Shown: one piece after another, positions 22,609 to 25,248 of the stretch | Layout of the letters: each line of letters begins with the position of its first letter | Position numbering within the stretch: the stretch's first letter is position 1 | Assembly: GCA_945866505.1 (NCBI GenBank) | Contig: CAMBHH010000023.1 | Span: 1-25,248, forward strand | Direction: 5' to 3' | Length of the DNA: 25,248 nt | Source of the DNA: Flavobacterium psychrophilum | GTDB lineage: Bacteria; Bacteroidota; Bacteroidia; Flavobacteriales; Flavobacteriaceae | The notes under the pieces: generated by a model | What the model was told of the DNA's origin: nothing | Database searches by the model: none | Seen by the model: only the letters and a program-made list of their open reading frames with translations | Translations under genes and position numbers: made by a program

Positions 22609-23745
22609 TCAAATAACCAACGGAATACGTTTGCTGTTTTTGTAGATGATTTTCGCCAAAATAAATAAGCTTGTTACTATAATCGGTAGTACAATAATCA
22701 AATGAGCCTTATGAATCATAATTAGGAGATAGCCCCCGATTGAAATGATATTTAATATTGCTAGGTTAATACTCCATTTTTTGTTTTTTACGACCATAAA
22801 ATAAATCAAAATTAGTAGCGTTGGGTTAAACAACAGTGTATTATAATTATTTGACAGTTCATTGTGATAAGAATAAAACCCAACGCTAGCGAAGAATACT
22901 CCTAAAAGACCAATTAATGTAAGATAAAATGCATCAATATATTTTTTATTTAAAACTAGGATAAGTCCAAGAAAAAGTAGTAAAGTGTAGATGTTATTCC
23001 ACCATAATTTTGGCACTTCTTTTTTGAATTGCAGCAAGTTTATACTTTTCTTACAAAGTAATTGATTTTTGAACTGGGTTTGTTGTAAACTTTTATGAAG
23101 TTCAAATGGCAGAAAGATATGATTACTATATTCATCTACTTTCGTCCCAAAAATAATACTGGTACCCAATTTTTCATAAAAGAAATTGTCAAAATAGGGA
23201 AATAAAATACTTCGGTAGGTTTTGTCAGTGTTCAAATTCCCAGTGATTATTTTGGAACCTAAAGTTTTGTTTAGGATGTCGACAACCATCGAAGTACAAT
23301 TTTTATCAATAAATTTATAGGTATAATAACCTTCGCTTGACGCTAAAACGGCAGTCAAATTATCGAATAATTTTTGTTTATACGCTAGCGGAATAATTAA
23401 TTCCTGTTCTAAAACGCTTCTTTGCTCAAACGTATATTGACTTATAAAGTCCGAAAAAGTATTGGCAACAGCAAAATATTGTAAGTCGCCTTTTGCAAAT
23501 TTTGCTACAAAATTAGGAGTTCCAAAATCAAAAGCGCCGTAATTATATACTACATCGAGATTGTTTTCTAAATCGGTGATTCGAATAGCAGTGTGTCCAA
23601 AAAGTGAATACGATTCGTTGCCTGTGTCGCAAGTAAGTATGCTAGCACGAGCATTTTTTGACAATAAAACATTTTGTCCAAAGCTGTTCATCGATATAAT
23701 AACACAGAAGAATAAAACTATTTTTTTTAAGGAAGAGGATTTCAT
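22609..23745 (-). CDS. DUF4105 / Lnb-like periplasmic domain with five C-terminal membrane helices
   Basis: Protein of 378 residues: signal peptide (cut near FGQ, about 24), a periplasmic domain to about 245, then five hydrophobic helices at about 251-267, 271-290, 306-320, 324-344 and 347-367. The periplasmic part has the DUF4105 pattern: SLFGHTAIRI with His51, VYNYGAFDF at 66-74 and DKNCTSMVVDIL with Cys150. As I recall, DUF4105 (PF13387) is now named for Lnb, a lipoprotein acyltransferase of Gram-positive bacteria that also has five C-terminal helices. A His followed by an Asn-Cys motif resembles LRAT-type acyltransferases. A lipoprotein N-acylation or lipid-transfer role is therefore plausible but inferred. 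It follows the PorV/PorQ gene by 11 bases. Confidence 0.82.
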   Translation of the reverse strand: MKSSSLKKIVLFFCVIISMNSFGQNVLLSKNARASILTCDTGNESYSLFGHTAIRITDLENNLDVVYNYGAFDFGTPNFVAKFAKGDLQYFAVANTFSDFISQYTFEQRSVLEQELIIPLAYKQKLFDNLTAVLASSEGYYTYKFIDKNCTSMVVDILNKTLGSKIITGNLNTDKTYRSILFPYFDNFFYEKLGTSIIFGTKVDEYSNHIFLPFELHKSLQQTQFKNQLLCKKSINLLQFKKEVPKLWWNNIYTLLLFLGLILVLNKKYIDAFYLTLIGLLGVFFASVGFYSYHNELSNNYNTLLFNPTLLILIYFMVVKNKKWSINLAILNIISIGGYLLIMIHKAHLIIVLPIIVTSLFILAKIIYKNSKRIPLVI

Positions 23746-23756
23746 TTTAAATGATT

Positions 23757-24827
23757 TTAATTTCTAAAAAGTCCCAAATCTACCTTTACCGAAAAAATAT
23801 TCGAGTATAAAGCAGCACTTTGATTGCCTAAATTAGTCAAAGCATAGTCAATTTGAATGCCTTTGTATTTAAATCCTAAACCGATATTGGGCTGAAAACC
23901 TACTTTTTCTGTATTATCAATTTGTTGAATGTTTTGAAAATTTCCGACACCAGCTCGAAGGAAAACCAAGTCGGTATAACCAAATTCAAAACCCAAAGCA
24001 GGATCAATACTCACAAAATCGGTTGAAAAAACATCGTTTGTCTTGGCAAACTGCATATTGATATTGGCTGCAGCCAAAATACTGTAGTCATATCGAATAA
24101 TAAACTTTTTAGACAATCCCAATTGTGCTTTTGGAGCTGTAATCTCAGTGCTTTCCGGCAATTCCTGGTTTTGTCCGGGAATAGCGTTGGCAATCTTCTT
24201 ATATTCGGTTTCGTTAATGCTCCAAACGTTATACGTAGTTGTAATATCTCGTAACATCAAACCAAATTGCCAATCATTTTTTTCGAATTGTAAGCCGGCA
24301 TCAAATCCAAAACCCCAAGAACTGGCAAATTTTCCAATAATTCGATGAATCACTTTGGCATTTATACCATATTGAAATCCGGGGACTTGCAGTTTTCGTG
24401 CATAGGAAAAAGTAACACCATAATCAGCAGTCGAAAATAAACTAATGCGATTGTAATCAATATTGCCTTGGCTGTCAATTAATTCAGTCGTATTCATAAT
24501 GTCATCAACCCCAAAACGGATTAAGGAAATGCCCCAAGAACTTTCGTCATCAATAATATTGGCGTAAGCGATATAATCGTATTGGGCAATATTAGCAAAA
24601 TAATTGGCATGCATCAACGACAATTGATGGTCTTCTAAATGCACCAATCCTGCTGGATTCCAATAACCCGAATTCACGTCATTGGTACTGGCAGTTGTTG
24701 CGTTTGCCATTCCTAAAGCGGCTGCATCCACACCAATATTCATAAACTCGTTTGAATATTTTCTTAGAGTTTGTGCAGGCGAACTGGCGCAAAGCAAGAG
24801 GAGAAGGAAAAATAAGTTTTTTTTCAA
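23757..24827 (-). CDS. PorV/PorQ-family outer-membrane beta-barrel protein
   Basis: Predicted outer-membrane barrel of 356 residues related to the PorV/PorQ and FadL-like proteins, some of which serve type IX secretion. A signal peptide ends near PAQ (about residue 19). The mature N-terminus shows the family block VDAAALGMANATTASTNDVN followed by GYWNPAGL (54-61). The remainder alternates aromatic and hydrophobic residues as in beta strands and ends in LGLFRN. Subfamily is uncertain: it is not clearly PorV itself. No other secretion-system gene is in the window. It is the first gene of a two-gene unit with DUF4105. Confidence 0.83.
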   Translation of the reverse strand: MKKNLFFLLLLLCASSPAQTLRKYSNEFMNIGVDAAALGMANATTASTNDVNSGYWNPAGLVHLEDHQLSLMHANYFANIAQYDYIAYANIIDDESSWGISLIRFGVDDIMNTTELIDSQGNIDYNRISLFSTADYGVTFSYARKLQVPGFQYGINAKVIHRIIGKFASSWGFGFDAGLQFEKNDWQFGLMLRDITTTYNVWSINETEYKKIANAIPGQNQELPESTEITAPKAQLGLSKKFIIRYDYSILAAANINMQFAKTNDVFSTDFVSIDPALGFEFGYTDLVFLRAGVGNFQNIQQIDNTEKVGFQPNIGLGFKYKGIQIDYALTNLGNQSAALYSNIFSVKVDLGLFRN

Positions 24828-24868
24828 GATGAATTAGTTTGCAGACTCGAGGACATTTTAAATTTTGC

Positions 24869-24876
24869 CAAAAATA
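24869..24876 (-). promoter_or_regulatory. Candidate -7 promoter box for the PorV/PorQ gene
   Basis: The minus strand reads TATTTTTG, matching TAnnTTTG, 41 bases before the ATG. A spaced TTG is not visible. The same divergent gap also serves pssA. Confidence 0.35.
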
Positions 24877-24981
24877 TAATTTTTTACCGAGCTAATCTCT
24901 TTTTTAACAACCCTTTCAGAATTGTAGACTCGTAAAAATTAAATCTCTTTTAAAAACGCACTTATGATTGACTTATTATAT

Positions 24982-24989
24982 TAAATTTG
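24982..24989 (+). promoter_or_regulatory. Candidate -7 promoter box for pssA
   Basis: TAAATTTG matches TAnnTTTG exactly and lies 29 bases before the ATG at 25019, giving a leader of about 23 bases. The nearest TTG (24968-24970) is too close to be a normal -33 element. Confidence 0.4.
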
Positions 24990-25018
24990 TGAACTTTGAT
25001 AATCTAATACATCTAAAA

Positions 25019-25248
25019 ATGCAAGTTAAACGACACATACCAAATATCATTACGTTACTGAATCTTTTTTGTGGTTGTATTGCCCTAGTTTTTGCGTCAA
25101 AGTTGAATTTTGAAATGGCTTTTTATTTTGTGAGTCTTGGTATTTTTCTAGATTTTTTCGATGGTTTTTTTGCACGGTTGTTCAATGTAGCTGGTCCGCT
25201 AGGCTTGCAATTAGATTCTCTTGCCGATATGGTTACGAGTGGAGTTGT
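25019..25248 (+). CDS. pssA: CDP-diacylglycerol-serine O-phosphatidyltransferase, partial at the right edge
   Basis: First 76 codons of a CDP-alcohol phosphatidyltransferase that makes phosphatidylserine, the precursor of phosphatidylethanolamine, in the inner membrane. The start MQVKRHIPNIITLLNLFCGC is the typical PssA N-terminus, with the first helix at about 9-27 and the second from 33. The complete family motif is visible: Asp45, Asp48-Gly49, Ala52-Arg53, then eight residues to Gly62, Asp66 and Asp70, matching D-x2-D-G-x2-A-R-x8-G-x3-D-x3-D. ADMVTSGV follows. PssA is preferred over other family members because of the N-terminal NLFCG; the C-terminus lies beyond the window. Confidence 0.92.
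   Translation, partial: MQVKRHIPNIITLLNLFCGCIALVFASKLNFEMAFYFVSLGIFLDFFDGFFARLFNVAGPLGLQLDSLADMVTSGV

Overview
The window looks like a chromosomal stretch of a Flavobacterium-like member of the Bacteroidota. It is AT-rich, starts are preceded by A-rich leaders rather than strong Shine-Dalgarno sites, and several -7 boxes fit TAnnTTTG. The gene content is also typical of the group: DUF5683 beside parAB, PorV/PorQ-type barrels, DUF6576-tailed rhomboids, DUF4105 and a long signal peptidase I. I see no tRNA, rRNA, CRISPR array, transposase or prophage gene, and no clear frameshift. This is mostly conserved chromosomal backbone plus two polysaccharide segments.

Layout. 1-4056 (minus): a tight four-gene operon read as rhodanese-thioredoxin lipoprotein, DUF2461, GT4 glycosyltransferase and asnB; asnB runs off the left edge. 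4129-5208 (minus): recF. 5450-11738 (plus): membrane-anchored TPR protein, ribH, a clear terminator, mutL, two adjacent rhomboid proteases and a membrane-anchored endonuclease/exonuclease/phosphatase (EEP) protein. 11760-17300 (minus): parA, parB, DUF5683, dapB, lepB and a WbqC-like gene, closely spaced and read in that order. 17544-22608 (plus): a small surface-polysaccharide cluster of two GT4 enzymes, a Wzy/ligase-type membrane protein and a polyprenyl-phosphate phosphoglycosyl transferase. 22609-24827 (minus): a PorV/PorQ-family barrel and a DUF4105/Lnb-like five-helix membrane protein. 25019 to the right edge (plus): the start of pssA.

How the genes fit together. The window combines DNA maintenance (recF, mutL, parAB), core metabolism (ribH, dapB, pssA), envelope protein processing (lepB, rhomboids, the candidate lipoprotein-modifying DUF4105 protein) and polysaccharide synthesis. 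The initiating transferase at 21211-22608 would load the first sugar on undecaprenyl phosphate, the two GT4 enzymes would extend it, and the Wzy-like protein would polymerise or ligate. No flippase is present, so the pathway must draw on genes elsewhere.

The least ordinary signals are non-coding. Short 7-nt tandem repeats sit close to several start codons. A long near-perfect hairpin precedes the EEP gene. A pair of inverted C/G-run repeats contributes codons to two neighbouring proteins, and a GC-rich hairpin lies between identical 15-bp repeats. Among the proteins, MutL lacks the canonical endonuclease residues, and the DUF4105 protein has an LRAT-like His...Asn-Cys arrangement that suits an acyltransferase.
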